Origin: Collybia mongolica | Lineage: Eukaryota; Basidiomycota; Agaricomycetes; Agaricales; Clitocybaceae | Reading direction: 5' to 3' | NCBI GenBank assembly: GCA_013420905.1 | Contig: JAAXNY010000005.1 | Location: forward strand, 3,472,001 to 3,536,000 | Length of the DNA stretch: 64,000 bases | Shown: piece by piece, positions 33,860-51,206 of the stretch | Layout: each line of letters starts with the position of its first letter | How positions within the stretch are numbered: position 1 is the first letter of the stretch | Position numbers and translations under genes: made by a program | The notes under the pieces: model-generated | What the model was told of the DNA's origin: nothing | The model's database searches: none | Seen by the model: only the letters and a program-made list of their open reading frames with translations

Positions 33860-36800
33860 ATGCGGTTTATCCCACTGACTGGAGCACTTGGACTCTGCTC
33901 TTTCGTCATTATATCATTGTCCTATTTTGCTAGTGTGGACATTAGCCATAGCCTTTCCCCTCAAGGATGTCGTATGTCATGGATGAATCCTGCCTATGTC
34001 GTGCAGGACGAGTTTGACTTGTCCTGGACTTCCCTTGCCTCAAGGTATTCCTTATGGTTATATCGGGAGGATGGCTGGGACTCTGAGGTCCGTCATTATA
34101 CCTCTACGTGTTCAAGTTACATCGTACTGAATTATGTACAGGTACGCGGCGTGCCCGTATTGTTCATTCCGGGAAACGCGGGATCATCTCGCCAAGTTCG
34201 CTCCATCGCGTCGTCTGCAGCAAGGCAATTCTACACCTCACCTGGCATCGTGGCACCCGAATTTTCTGCACGTTCCTTCAAACCTTTAGACTTCTTTGCA
34301 GGTGCGTATTTCCAAATTTCGGTTTGGGGTTGCGCGTCGGATGGAGTATTTATGGTGGGAGAATGATCTCCGGAGAAAACCTAACTATCTTGGTATACCC
34401 TCCACTCTCCAAGTACAATTTTTTCTGATTCTGTTGGATGTAACTTCAAACGAACGTGCTGACCTTTCGTTTGCAGTGGAGTTCAACGAGGACCTTTCCG
34501 CATTTCATGGACCGACTCTCGAATCTCAAACCCAATATACCTCTCGCGCAATAGACTACGTTCTCTCACTATATCCACCTAATACGACAATCTTCCTGAT
34601 GGGCCATTCGATGGGTGGAATAGTCGCTACGTCTCTTCTACCTTCCCCACATATCTCGACGATAATCACCATGTCCACCCCTCACACTCTTCCTCCAGCT
34701 CGCTTCGACTCACGTATTGACGCTATTTACCGCAAAAACCAACAAACACTGGAACATGATCCTACACCTATCCTTTCGCTATGTGGTGGCGCCACAGATA
34801 TGATGATCCCCTCTGAATCATGCGTGCTCCCGAAGACGAGGGAGGACGATATTTTTAGACGGACTGTCTTCACATCAGCTCTGGAGGGAGCTTGGACTGG
34901 TGTGGGTCATCGTGAGATGGTTTGGTGCCACCAAGTGCGATGGCGTATCGCCAGAGCCGCCCTTGAGACCGAGGTCTCAGCTTCGCTGTCCGAGAAAGCC
35001 ACCATATTGGACCAATGGCTGCGAGATGGACATTCTCTTCCGCCTACAATTGCAGCGCCAAACAATAAGATCATACCGGCCGGTCGAGGGACGTACGAGG
35101 TTTTACCCAGTAATATTCCTCTGATCTTGAAGGATCCGCGAGGCTCAAGGACCTATCTTCTGCCAATTCCTAAAAAAGGCTTATTATCTAACTCTACTGC
35201 TACGTTGGTGCTCTATGTTTCCCAAGGGTCAATCCCACCCGTATCCCCCCAGAACCCAATTCCCCTCCAAGTCACAGTGTCGATTTGTGCTGGATCCCAC
35301 ATTACGGGCGAAACTGGTCCAAAATGCGTTTTGAAGAACCCAGATTCTTTGAGGCTTATACCGAACCCCAAATATAACACAATCTTCCCCGTGCCTGGAG
35401 AAGGCACTGACGAGTCTGAAGGGGTGGTCCTTTACGAGGCTGATTTACCAGAATTTGATAATACCACGGATGAAAGATGGATTGGTATCCACGTGACGAA
35501 CGCCGACGGAAGGGGTTGGGTCATCGGTGGGTTTGTTGGCAAAGAAGCTACGGCCAGCGCTTCCAGTATTTTCTGTAAGATCGTTCTGTATATTTCTTTG
35601 TGAAAAAAAGTCAACCTGACGTCTTCCTCTTGAAGCACTGTTGTTCGGTAGTGCAACTGTTTGGCTACCTGACCGACATGCTCTACGCACTCGATTTACG
35701 TTCCCGAGTTTGTTATCGAGTGCCTTAATTGTGTACAGGATAACGCCCAGAATATCCATAGATAGCTCGCCGTGCTTAGGTGGGTTCTCTCCCTTCCTTG
35801 TGCAGCCTAGCTCAACACAAACGCTCAGATTCGCTATTGTCGCCTCTCATTTTACACAAGTCCCAACCATCGGAAACTCATTATTTCCCTGTCAGATCCG
35901 TCGATGATCGAATTCTTCTACATTCGCATTACGCGGCCCCATACATACCTTGGGATATCTCTATCTTTCCTAGGACGCTTGACTTCTCTATTTATTCCTC
36001 TGGATTCACTGGATGCGAAAAGGACTTACTTGGTTTCACGATTGACATTGACTGGTCTGCAACTTTGGGGCGGTGGACATCGCGCTATCCAACGACACTT
36101 GTTAGTTGGGCGGTAGGCGTAGTAGCTATTGTGGTTTTAGGCGCATGGCATATGAACGACATGACTGGTGGTAAGCATTATTAAACCCACTCTTTTAACG
36201 GAATGTTTTTAATAGAAATTAGTGGTCCCTACGGTCCAGGATTCCTTGGACTTGTATGGTCGCAAGATCATCCGCAAACTCTTGCCGCTTTCTTTGCTTT
36301 GTTCCGTCTTGCCACTCCCCGCAGCATACTATCTTGGGAATAGTGGTCAAGTGCTTTTTGCCCCGATCGCCCCGTTGCTACTCCTGGTAGCAAGCGGATT
36401 GGTGTGTATTAGTTGGTGGCTCCTTGTAATGTTGATGTGGCCCGTCGGAAAATTCGGAAAATCAGTCTTTGGCCGGTGTGTATTTCTTCTAACACAAACC
36501 GACTAAATTACGAAGACTATGCGCAGACGGCGAGAGGACTTCCGCGTTCATAGAAGCACCCTTGTTTCAATGTGCCTGATTTTCGCACTGATTTTCCTTT
36601 TCGTGCCATGGCAGGTGGCTTATCTGGGTTGCTGGACAATCCACCTCTATACCTGCGCATCGCTGAATCAGCCTGATCCTTTTCCTGGAGGGTCCCCTAC
36701 CCCGGGTGTCGCTGCTATTCCCCTAATTCGTGTGCACGATACTGATGCTGACTCAGGGGAGGATGAGTCTCTGCAGACTCCCAATCATGAGTCCCAAACA

Positions 36801-37280
36801 TTTTCGGTCCGAGACGAACAGTATAGAATAAACAACCGCAATCACAATATGCATCTACTGCTGCTTATGACCTGGTTGCTTCCGCTAGCTGCTCCCGCGT
36901 TGGCCGTCTGGGTACGAACGCTTTTCACCGCTGGATTCACCACTCCTTTCGACGGCGATCACAATTTTCTTAATGTTGCCCCATTCCTTATCTTGGTGGA
37001 TTTCGCATCGTGGAATACGGGGCCGCTGTTTGAACGACAAAGGTGAGTCATTCAGTTTATTCCTGGGTTGCGCCGCTGACCGTGAAACAGTTTCGAAGAA
37101 ATGTTGTCTGTTCGGTGGTGCCTCGCACTTCTTGCCGGTACCGCCTTTTTTATCGGCCCCCGCCACGCCTATAGTATTTTTGATGCCGCTAAACTGACAA
37201 TCGGCCTCATTACTATGATCCGTGTAGGACGCCGTTATTGGGGAGGCCGGTCGTGGTCCGTGATAGAGCCGGTTCGATAG
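33860..37280 (+). CDS. BST1: GPI inositol-deacylase Bst1/PGAP1
   Basis: This is an ER membrane lipase that removes the inositol acyl chain of GPI anchors, allowing GPI-protein exit from the ER. The ATG at 33860 starts a signal-anchor (LGLCSFVIISLSYFA). Conserved catalytic-domain blocks follow: GCRMSWMNPAYV, GVPVLFIPGNAGSSRQVRSI, VEFNEDLSAFHGPTLESQTQ and IFLMGHSMGGIVATSLL with the nucleophile serine, then STPHTLPPARFDSRIDAIYR. The region with GAWTGVGHREMVWCHQVRWR supplies the histidine. A lumenal beta-rich part and several C-terminal membrane helices (LVSMCLIFALIFLFVPWQVA, LLLMTWLLPLAAPALAVWV) end with GRRYWGGRSWSVIEPVR and TAG at 37278-37280. About ten introns are present. The gene appears intact. 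Confidence 0.93.
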
Positions 37281-38204
37281 GGTAGGTGGTTGAAATAGAG
37301 TCATAGACAATTCTCCGCCCACCTTTCATAAGATTTGTGAAAGGCGTAGACGATATGTCAGGTTGATGACTGTTGATGACCGTCGCGGAGTTCCTACCAT
37401 ATGACCCTATGTAGAGTACTCCCCCCTTTACTCCCCTGAGGGGCTGTATTAAAAATGCCTGTGATAACACACTACACACTGATACGCATCCCCCGGTAGC
37501 GGATCCGCGTGTGCATACATACGTTTGAAACCGTCCCGCATCCAGTGACCAACATTGGGCCCTTCAGTTATAAGTCGTAAATGATGACAGATTTGATCAG
37601 TTTGATTAACACCACAGTATCGAAGGGGGGCTAGGCCTCGATTTCAGCTATGAAAACCTCCCTTACTCGGTAAAACGTAGTTCGCCCCACGATTTGTATG
37701 CGTGTACGTTAATATTGGGTACAAGCTTAAATCAACGCGCGATCCCGCTACTCCAATGTAATGCCCTTATGAATCGACTTGCCTGGGAATATGGGATGTG
37801 GTCTACTTAAGGATTGTGTCCCACGCGACCTAATCATTTTCCATGGGTCTCATACAGTCGCGGATGGGCCACGTGGACGGCTTGGCCCAAAAAAAAGTTT
37901 AGATGCAAAACTGGGCGAGCGCGGCAGGAAAAATGGGATCCATGGGGAGACGGATGCAAGGATGAGGGTAAGGTCGTTTTTCCTCTTTCAAGGTTGTACA
38001 CCAGCCTTCTTCAGGACTTCTGGAGGAGGAGGGGAAGCTTGTTGTCCAAAAAAGGAAAGTTTACCCACGCCGAAGCATCAAAATAACATACACTGGTTAA
38101 TATTGATACTCCGCTACTCATTCCCTGAGCAAGGCTGCGACACCGGAACGTTGACAAGAACAGCTGGAATTTCGTTTGAAAATCCAGCAGCAGTCAGATT
38201 CGAC
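37281..38204. other. Intergenic region between BST1 and the KDM5-like gene
   Basis: No separate gene is supported. The frame of the KDM5-like gene stays open back to about 37779, but the upstream codons look non-coding (low-complexity, cysteine-rich) and the ATG at 38205 is the better start. The upstream part is presumably BST1 3'UTR and promoter. Confidence 0.4.
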
Positions 38205-44202
<5,998 letters not shown>

Positions 44203-44838
44203 CGGCCCCGAATAGCAAGGACGGTTGCTTAATTGGTTTAATCTTTTTTGTTCCCTTTTTCGTATTCATGCTGTGCCGTAGCTAAATATATACTTCTCTT
44301 AACCCTGTACCTTTTTTGTTTTTTTTTTTGTTTTGTTATAATGGCTTTCTACATACTGGAATTTTATGAATACATCATTCTTCAACGGTGTCGCTTTTCG
44401 TAATGCGGCGGGCTTGGTGAATAGGTAGGGGTTGGTCGTTGCATCCGGGTACACCGTAATTTAGTAGCAAGCGGCTGGGGGGTACAGCATAGTTGCGTGT
44501 GTAGAGCTCCTGATTAAAGTACAAAATACAAGGTGTGTGGCGCCGATGTCGGTGTAACACCGCGGCGCGGACCTAACTGGATATCGCGTTCATGTATTTT
44601 TTATTGGCCGCAGCCGCAATGTACCATGCCTCACAAGAGAAGCAATCAACGGCAATTTCACATTCACCTTCTATTTTATGTATGTACAGAAGAGCCGCCC
44701 ATTAATTACCATGTCTAAAAGAATAAAAAATCAAACCCTGCATACTCCACCCAGGAGCCAATAATGATGACAGAAGCCTACTCCGTCGCGACCCGCACAC
44801 GGCCCACGTCGCCAAAAAGGAACAGTATGGATGGAGAA
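44203..44838. other. Convergent 3' regions of the KDM5-like and CorA genes
   Basis: The sequence is T-rich after the KDM5-like stop, with a long T-run near 44314-44329. No open frame is convincing. It is presumably two 3'UTRs. Confidence 0.45.
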
Positions 44839-47501
44839 TTATGACCGGCGCACCATGAACCGGTACGTGGAGTACCCTCCGATACACGCAAACGCAGCGA
44901 GGCACGCGATAATCGAGATGAACCACGCATAGCCCGCGACGCCCTCGCCCGGGACGTGCACGTTCATACCCCACAGACCTGCGGAGAGCAAGTGTCAGTA
45001 AGAGCGACACTAACCGTGAGGAGTTCGGTAATAAAAATAAAGAGAAGAGGGGTAGAAGTAAACGGAGCCGAACAAAGCCAACGGCTGAGTGGAAAGTCCA
45101 CCAGCCATGCTAGGGACACCAAAGTTGAAGGAAGAAAAAAAGGGAGGGGGGGGCGCACCTGTGACCAGATTCATGGGGATGAGCACCGTACCCAGGGCGG
45201 TAAGCTTCGAGAGCACGTCGTTAATCTGATTATTCGCGTCCGTCATCTCAATCGAGATCTGCGCGAGATAATTCGAGTGCGAGCGCGACAGGATCTTCTC
45301 GTAATGGTTCAGGTTCTGCGTCATCGTGATAAGATGGTCCTGTATGTGCCCGTCAGCAAGCGAATATCACGCTTTCGAAGCACGTACCTGAATATCTGAA
45401 AGGTACAATCCCTAACGTGTCGTCTTATAAGCACAAGCGCTATTACATAGAGGGTATAAAAGGTCTCACGATATCCGACGTCGGTGCGACCCTCCAATTC
45501 TCGTTGCACCGCTTCGCTAGGCCCTTCACCACGTCCGCCTTATTCCCCATGAGCCTCAACAGCCCCATGACTTTCTTCCTGCACGTCCCGATGCGCCGCA
45601 ACATGTCGCTCTGTTCTGCCTCCTTCAGGATGAGGACGAGTTCGTCGATCGAGTCGACCTCATACTCGATGCCCTGGATCAGCGGCCCGAAGGCGTCCGT
45701 GATGTCATCGATCAGAGCGTACGAGATCCAGTCGGAGGTCACATTGATATAGTCCTTGAGCTGCTTGATGCGCCGCCGGACGTTCTGCGGGTGTGGGGTG
45801 GGGCGGAAGTGGAACTGCAGGATAAGTTCAATAAGCACATTAGTTGAGCGCACATACAGAAAATGGGTACAGCGTACGGATAGTATTCCCTCACGGAAGA
45901 CAATGATGTACATGTTGAGTGGCTCGAGATAGGTGGGGCTGTACTGATCCTGATCGAAGCTGCGAAAACACACAAGGTAATAGTTCCGGAACAGCTCGAT
46001 TTTCTCGCGCGTCTCTTCCATCTGGATATCTTCTGTGGTCAACGGATGAATTGAAAACACCTAGCACAACTGTCAGCTGTGTGTAACGCAAGAAGGTGGG
46101 CGTGCTCACCTTGGACAGCATCTTCATCTCCTCATCAGTAGGGCTCTGTATGTCCAGCCACCAGGTCCCGTCGTCCGAGTCCTCACCAGACTCATAGAGC
46201 CCCATGGGTGGGCCGCCCTTCTCACCTGACCTTTTAACAAAGTGGTTACTATTGCTGTTCCCAGGGTTCGAGCTGAAGTAGCTCCCCTCGGGGCTGACCA
46301 CACGCTGCCCGACGCCCGCACCCGATCTGCCCATGAATATAGAAGATGCCGGCCGGTCCCGGGGTGCAGGTGGATGTTCTTCGGGCGCGCGAGTACTGAT
46401 GCCCGTAAAGAGGGCTTCGAAGGACTGGCCATCGGCAGGGAGCTCACTGAGGCTGCGGGCGTGTATGGTCGCAGCGAGAGCGTTGGAGTAGAAGGAGAAG
46501 CGGTACGGGCGGTCGTGGCCCGAGGAGTGGTGTAGGATCCCTGGGGTGGAAGGGGGAACGCCTGATAGCGTCTCGTACGGTGAAGGGTGATGCGACGAGG
46601 GGCTGCCACCCAGGACGAGCCCGAGGCGCGCTGGGAGTGAAGATGAGCCAGGGTCGCCCTCGAAGAGGGCCATTTTACCGCCGATACCTTTGCGGTGGGC
46701 GCGTGGATGGGAGTTGCTCTGGCTGAGTTTGCGGTGGCGGGCCGTGTACGGCGACGTGGAGGATGATGGGTCGTCGGGGTCAGCATCAGGAGGGGCAGTG
46801 GCAGTGTGTCTGCTGCGTAGAGCAGAAAGCGAAAACTTGGTCGTGGGCGCGAGGCCGAGGGCTGCCTTTTCTGCCGTCGCGAACTCTTCCATCAGGGTAA
46901 AATTGAATTCAGAGTGGGGTGCATTGACTTGGTATGTCGGTAGTCCATACGACGTCGATGTGGGATCTTGCGTGTTTGAAACAAGCAGCGATGGGTCCTG
47001 TACCTGGTGCAGCCGCTGGTCGAGGTCGACAAACGAGGTGCTCGGGCTCGGTGGAGACGGCTCGTCACCGTCGACATCAGTAGTGCCCGTATGCAACGAT
47101 GTGCCCCGAGCGATGTCCAGGTGGTGTTCCTCGTGCGGCGACAGCACAGAGATGGGTGGAAACTGATTATCGGGCGTCGAGGATGTCTCGTATGGTGAGG
47201 CCACGGGCGACAGGGTGATCGTCTCCCTCCTCGCGCGAGACAACTGCATCGCCATGTCGACGTCCATAGTACGCTGACGCTCGCGTGCATCGGGGTCGTT
47301 GGGGTCGAAAGTGCGGGTCAGCGTTGGTGAATGGCGCCGTCTGGTTCCATCGCTGACGTCGCTGGTGCGGCGTGGGGGCGAATTTGTGCGACGACTGGGA
47401 GAACTGTGTCTGCGAACGGGGCCTGTGGGAGGAGCAGCAGAGGCAATATCAGGGGAACTGGAGAGAACAGGGCCAGGTAAAATTGGGGAATCAATGGACA
47501 T
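44839..47501 (-). CDS. CorA-type magnesium transporter (Alr1/Mnr2-like)
   Basis: This is a membrane Mg2+ channel of the fungal Alr1/Mnr2 branch of the CorA family, at the plasma membrane or vacuole. The ATG at 47501 begins a disordered, S/P/T-rich cytosolic N terminus of about 450 residues. The CorA cytosolic domain starts WWLDIQSPTDEEMKMLSKVF, then SIHPLTTEDIQMEETREKIE, LFRNYYLVCFRSF and PLNMYIIVFREGILSFHFRP. Helical stalk segments (DWISYALIDDITDAFGPLIQ, ANNQINDVLSKLTALGTVLI) lead to PMNLVTGLWGMNVHVPGEGV. This contains the invariant GMN selectivity motif at the end of the first membrane helix. The second helix is WFISIIACLAAFACIGGY; TAA is at 44839-44841. Several introns interrupt the second half. 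Which of Alr1 or Mnr2 it corresponds to is not decidable by eye. Confidence 0.92.
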
Positions 47502-47584
47502 CGTCGGTCGTCTCGTCTCGTCGCTGCCTTTCTGACTTACGCGATTTTCACGGCCCCTAGACCATCACGTGCTTCGTTCTCTAA

Positions 47585-47666
47585 GCCCCCGTTGTCTAAT
47601 GGTTATGACGTCAGACTTCTATTAATCCGTATCTGGAGGTTGCGGGTTCGAATCCCGCCGGGGGTT
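47585..47666 (+). tRNA. tRNA-Arg (UCU) with a 9-nt intron
   Basis: The cloverleaf is readable by eye. The acceptor GCCCCCG pairs with CGGGGGT (one G-U), the D arm is GTCTAATGGTTATGAC, and the anticodon stem TCAGA pairs with TCTGG. The loop CTTCTA gives anticodon TCT; the intron TTAATCCGT sits after position 37, and A38 follows. The T arm is GCGGGTTCGAATCCCGC, which includes the B box GGTTCGAATCC. A T-run downstream can terminate Pol III. CCA is not encoded, as expected in eukaryotes. Confidence 0.9.
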
Positions 47667-47927
47667 TTTGGAGTTTATTTTTCACAAATATCCTTGCAGC
47701 ACCTTGACAAGGTTATCAATTATACCCACAATGCATTCGTACCAGTGGATGTCCCTAGAACCTCGTCCTTGCCTCTGCATTCTCGTGAGACCGTCAGAAA
47801 GAGTACATACATGCATATGGCAAAGGGGGTACCAAGACTCGAGCCCCTAGTAAGGAATGACGACCAGCTGAATTTCTTACGGTCTTACAATCAGACATTG
47901 ACATTCAAGGAAGCAAGGACTACACAA
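47667..47927. other. Spacer between the two tRNA-Arg genes
   Basis: 261 bp without a recognisable gene. It does not look like a duplicate of the other tRNA flank, so the tRNA copies appear not to come from one recent tandem duplication of a larger unit. Confidence 0.4.
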
Positions 47928-48009
47928 GCCCCCGTTGTCTAATGGTTATGACGTCAGACTTCTACCAAGGCTCATCTGGAGGTTGCGGGTTCGAATCCCG
48001 CCGGGGGTT
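47928..48009 (+). tRNA. tRNA-Arg (UCU), second copy, with a different 9-nt intron
   Basis: This is identical to the tRNA at 47585 in every exon position, but the intron is CCAAGGCTC instead of TTAATCCGT. Same strand, 343 bp further on. A T-run follows at once (TTTTA). Anticodon TCT, B box GGTTCGAATCC. Confidence 0.9.
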
Positions 48010-48152
48010 TTACGTCGTTTTTGTTCTTGATGGTCGCTTTAGAAGGGCACAGACAGGGAAAGCAAGAATCATGGTGTCTGTAACCTCAAAATTGTAAGTA
48101 GAGCAAACATAGATGGAATCCAATGCGTCCCAAGAAAGATTATCCAAAACTA

Positions 48153-51028
48153 TTACTTTCTTGCCCGCAACTGCGCCCTGAGCATCCCATTCTCCGTCTG
48201 CATTGAGTTCAACTCGTCCATCATCGCGATCCGCTGAGAGTCCTCTGACGTTCTCATCGCATCCACTTCTTCCTGTGCCCGCTCCAGCGCAGCCCTGCAC
48301 TCCGCCAGCTGGCCCTCGAGTTGCTTCCTCACCATCTCCGGTGCAGATGCTGCTTCCTCAGCAAGCGTCAGCGCCCTCGCTGATAACGTGTTGTTTGCCT
48401 CGGTCAGTTGGCGACATGTTTCCGCCTGTTCAGCAGCCAACATCTCTACTTCTGTCTTCTCACTCCTCACTCTCTCGATAATGTCTTGTAAATGCTGCAC
48501 CTCCTCGTTCCTACAGTCCCAAAAACATCAGTATACCACAAAAAAAAAAAGAAAGAGCAAAAGAGAAATGAAAAAAAACGCACATAGCAGCTTGCTTCGC
48601 AGCCATCGACATATTCCGCTCCTCCAGTGTCCTCACCTGCCTCTGGTAAGTCTCCAGCGCCGTGTTCCCCTCCTGCGCCAGTTTCTGTGCCCGTTCCGCG
48701 TTCTTCTTCAAGAGGTCATGCGCCTGCGCGAACCGCACCAGCCGCTCGATCAGTGCACGGTCGTCCGCCATCAGCGCCTGCACACGCGATGCAAAGCCCT
48801 CGATCGTAAACGCACCGCCCGCGCCCGGAGAAGGGGGCTGGCCACCCCGTGTCATCTCGTATAGCGACTTGAGAGATCGGACGTCCAGGTCGGACAGAGA
48901 TGTCACGCTCTTCCCCCCTGGACTGTTGAGCGTTGGGGATCCGGCGCGGAACGGTTGGCGTGATTTACTGAATTTGGCAGCCCGGGCTTCTGGGGAGGGC
49001 AGGGTGTTCCAGAGGGGTTGGAGGATGGACATGATGCGGCCGACAGAGTCGTCAGATGGATCGGGGAAACTCGACGAGGGGGAGACGAAGGATCGAACGG
49101 ATGCGTTAGATTGGCTCTACCCAGTCGTTTAGTTATAGCTGCAGTTGTAAGACGCTAGCAAAACTCACTCGAGTACGAGCTTCGCTCCTGGCGTGATCCC
49201 TCTCCTTCCTGGCGTCCTCGATGTCCCTAACTAACGTCTCCCGCTTGTCCAGCCCATTCCTCACATCATCCTCCAACTTTCTCTTGATGGCCTCCCATTC
49301 ACCCTCTGCTCTGGTATACGCATCTATCTTGGCGTGGACAGTTTCCAGATGCGAATGTACGGAACCGAGGAGGCCCCGCAACGACGAATCACGCGAGAAA
49401 CACACAATCCCGTGCTGCTTCACCATCATTTGCAGTGCGTGGAGACCCTCGTCCAGTTCCTTGTGTGCATTCTCCACGACCGCCGCATCTTCCGCTCTCA
49501 ACGCGTCCATCTCATCCTGTAAGCGCGCCAGATCGTCCAGCCTCTCGTCCTCTGCTTCCGCTTTTTGTCGCTCCCATGCATCCCGGTCTGCTTCCCATTT
49601 CCCCCGCAGCTGCTGTACCTCTGCGTCCTTTTCCTGCAACGCCCTTCGACTCTTCTCCCGCTCCTCTGCCAACATTCTTTCCGCATCGCCCCCACTCTGA
49701 GCCTCCCTCTCCGATCTTAGTATCTCAACCTCCTTCGCACGCTCCTCTAGTCTCACCCGCTCTGCCTCCCACTCCATCTTCTCTCGCATTAGTTGCTGCA
49801 CCTCTGCATCGAGACTCTCCAGTTGTGGGAGCTTCTGCTCTAGCGCCCCGATGGTCTCTTCAGCACTTTGCAAATCCATACCCATCATTGTCTCGACCTC
49901 CTGTTTCTCCAGCCGCATCAGGGACAGCTCCCGCGTCATCTCGACCTGTTTTTTCCCCGCAGCTGTCAGCGACTCCGTCGCAGCACGTAGCTTTGTCTCC
50001 AGGGCAATGATCTCGGCTGCAGCTGCCTCAGCGGAGAGTTTCTTGCGTGGGGTGATAGCATTAGCGTGGCCGGCAAAGAGATGCGCGCCGTCGAAGCGTG
50101 TTTTGGATGGGCCGGAGATGCCTGTCATGGACGAGGTGGGGCTCATCAGCGTGCTGCGGTTCGACGAATCATACCCCGAGTCCTCAGAGGCGTTGTTGTT
50201 CATCTTCTTCTCCATGCTGCGGACGGATAGGGAGAGAACGCCTGCGCGGTGCTCAAGGAGCTTGCGGTAGACGTCATACGCACGCTCAGAGACGCGCCAC
50301 AGCTCACGTTGGGCTGCGTCTACCCGACGGTTGGCGGCCTCGAGCTGCTCATCGGTTTGTTTGGAGACCCTCTTGTGTGAGGCGTTGACTTTGGTCAGAG
50401 ACACTGCGGCATCGCGTATTTTTGTCTCGAGGGTCAGCTTCTTTGTCATGGCACCCAGGCGCGAGGTAAGGACTTGGTGCTCCTAAGAGCTAGTTTAGTA
50501 TGTTGCTTAGAAGTTACTATATATGAAATTGACCTTTTTGAGGTCATCAACCTGCTCAGAGGGCAGAATGTCAAATCCGCGACTGTCGACGACGGCCTCG
50601 GAGGCAAGGAGGCTGATGAGGAGCTCATCGCGGGTATTGAGGGGCGCAGAAGTGCGTTTCCACTCGGAATCCGGGACCGATTTGCGGGATATGCGGTTGG
50701 GGAGGACACGGGGCGAGGACGAAGCCGAGGCAGCCGGGGAGCTGCGGCCGTTGGAGATGGGCGAGGTGGCTGGTGGGGACTCGTCGCGGCGCTGCCGATC
50801 CTTCTTGAGGAAGAGAGCGGCAGTCGGCTTAGGGCCGTTGGCAGCAACGACTGCGGGCTGAGTCTGCGTTGGCGAGGGCGGCGGCCAGGATGGACCTGCA
50901 AGGGGTTTAGCATAGACGACAGGTGGGGATTGGGCCAGGGGTTGGGGAGGAGACTGGGGGGAGGCCTGCTCTGGTGGGTCCGTGGCAATGCTGGCAGCAG
51001 CGCCAAGAAACCTGCGGACGCCGTTCAT
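48153..51028 (-). CDS. Uds1-domain coiled-coil protein (up-regulated during septation type)
   Basis: The ATG at 51028 opens a proline/serine-rich leader. A conserved block follows: TRDELLISLLASEAVVDSRG, FDILPSEQVDDLKKEHQVLT, SRLGAMTKKLTLETKIRDAA. I recognise this as the Uds1 domain, found in fungal proteins linked to septation. Most of the remainder is a long heptad-rich coiled coil (for example EERAKEVEILRSEREAQ and EREKSRRALQEKDAEVQQLR), interrupted by a disordered stretch with ASEDSGYDSSNRSTLMSPTS. A last exon (EEVDAMRTSEDSQRIAMMDE) ends at TAA 48153-48155. The likely role is as a cytoskeletal or septum scaffold, but this is inferred from the family only. Three or four introns. It is divergent from MDM34, 178 bp away. 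Confidence 0.75.
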
Positions 51029-51206
51029 GGCAGCGATGGGACGTCGTTGTCGCGCGTGAGAGTGGTCGTCGTCGTCGTCGTAGCGGTAATAAACCCTAAC
51101 CCTAGGACGAGGCCTGTTTAGAGACGAATACAGCCGGCAGCTCGCCTTCCGATTTGAATAATTACTACATACTGTACTACTCCTCGCTCCTCCATGAGCG
51201 CAGGCC
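51029..51206. promoter_or_regulatory. 178-bp bidirectional promoter with a telobox-like element
   Basis: It lies between the divergent starts of the Uds1-domain gene (51028) and MDM34 (51207). It contains AACCCTAACCCTA at 51092-51104, two units of the telomere-type repeat, and a (GTC)n run at about 51065-51080. AACCCTAA teloboxes act as promoter elements bound by Myb/telobox proteins in plants and fungi. Function here is not shown. Confidence 0.45.

Noticed and set aside
37779..38204. In-frame upstream extension of the KDM5-like protein
   Set aside because: No better start codon context, no family similarity; the ATG at 38205 begins the typical serine/proline/arginine-rich N terminus.
46124..46786. 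Long open frame overlapping the CorA N-terminal exon
   Set aside because: Shadow frame of a low-complexity, GC-rich coding exon on the same strand.
49221..50010. Long plus-strand open frames opposite the Uds1-domain gene
   Set aside because: Antisense shadows of a coiled-coil coding region; serine/cysteine-rich translation is typical of reverse-complemented E/K/R/A codons.
51065..51080. (GTC)n run as a repeat expansion
   Set aside because: Short simple repeat of a few units; nothing beyond ordinary microsatellite slippage.
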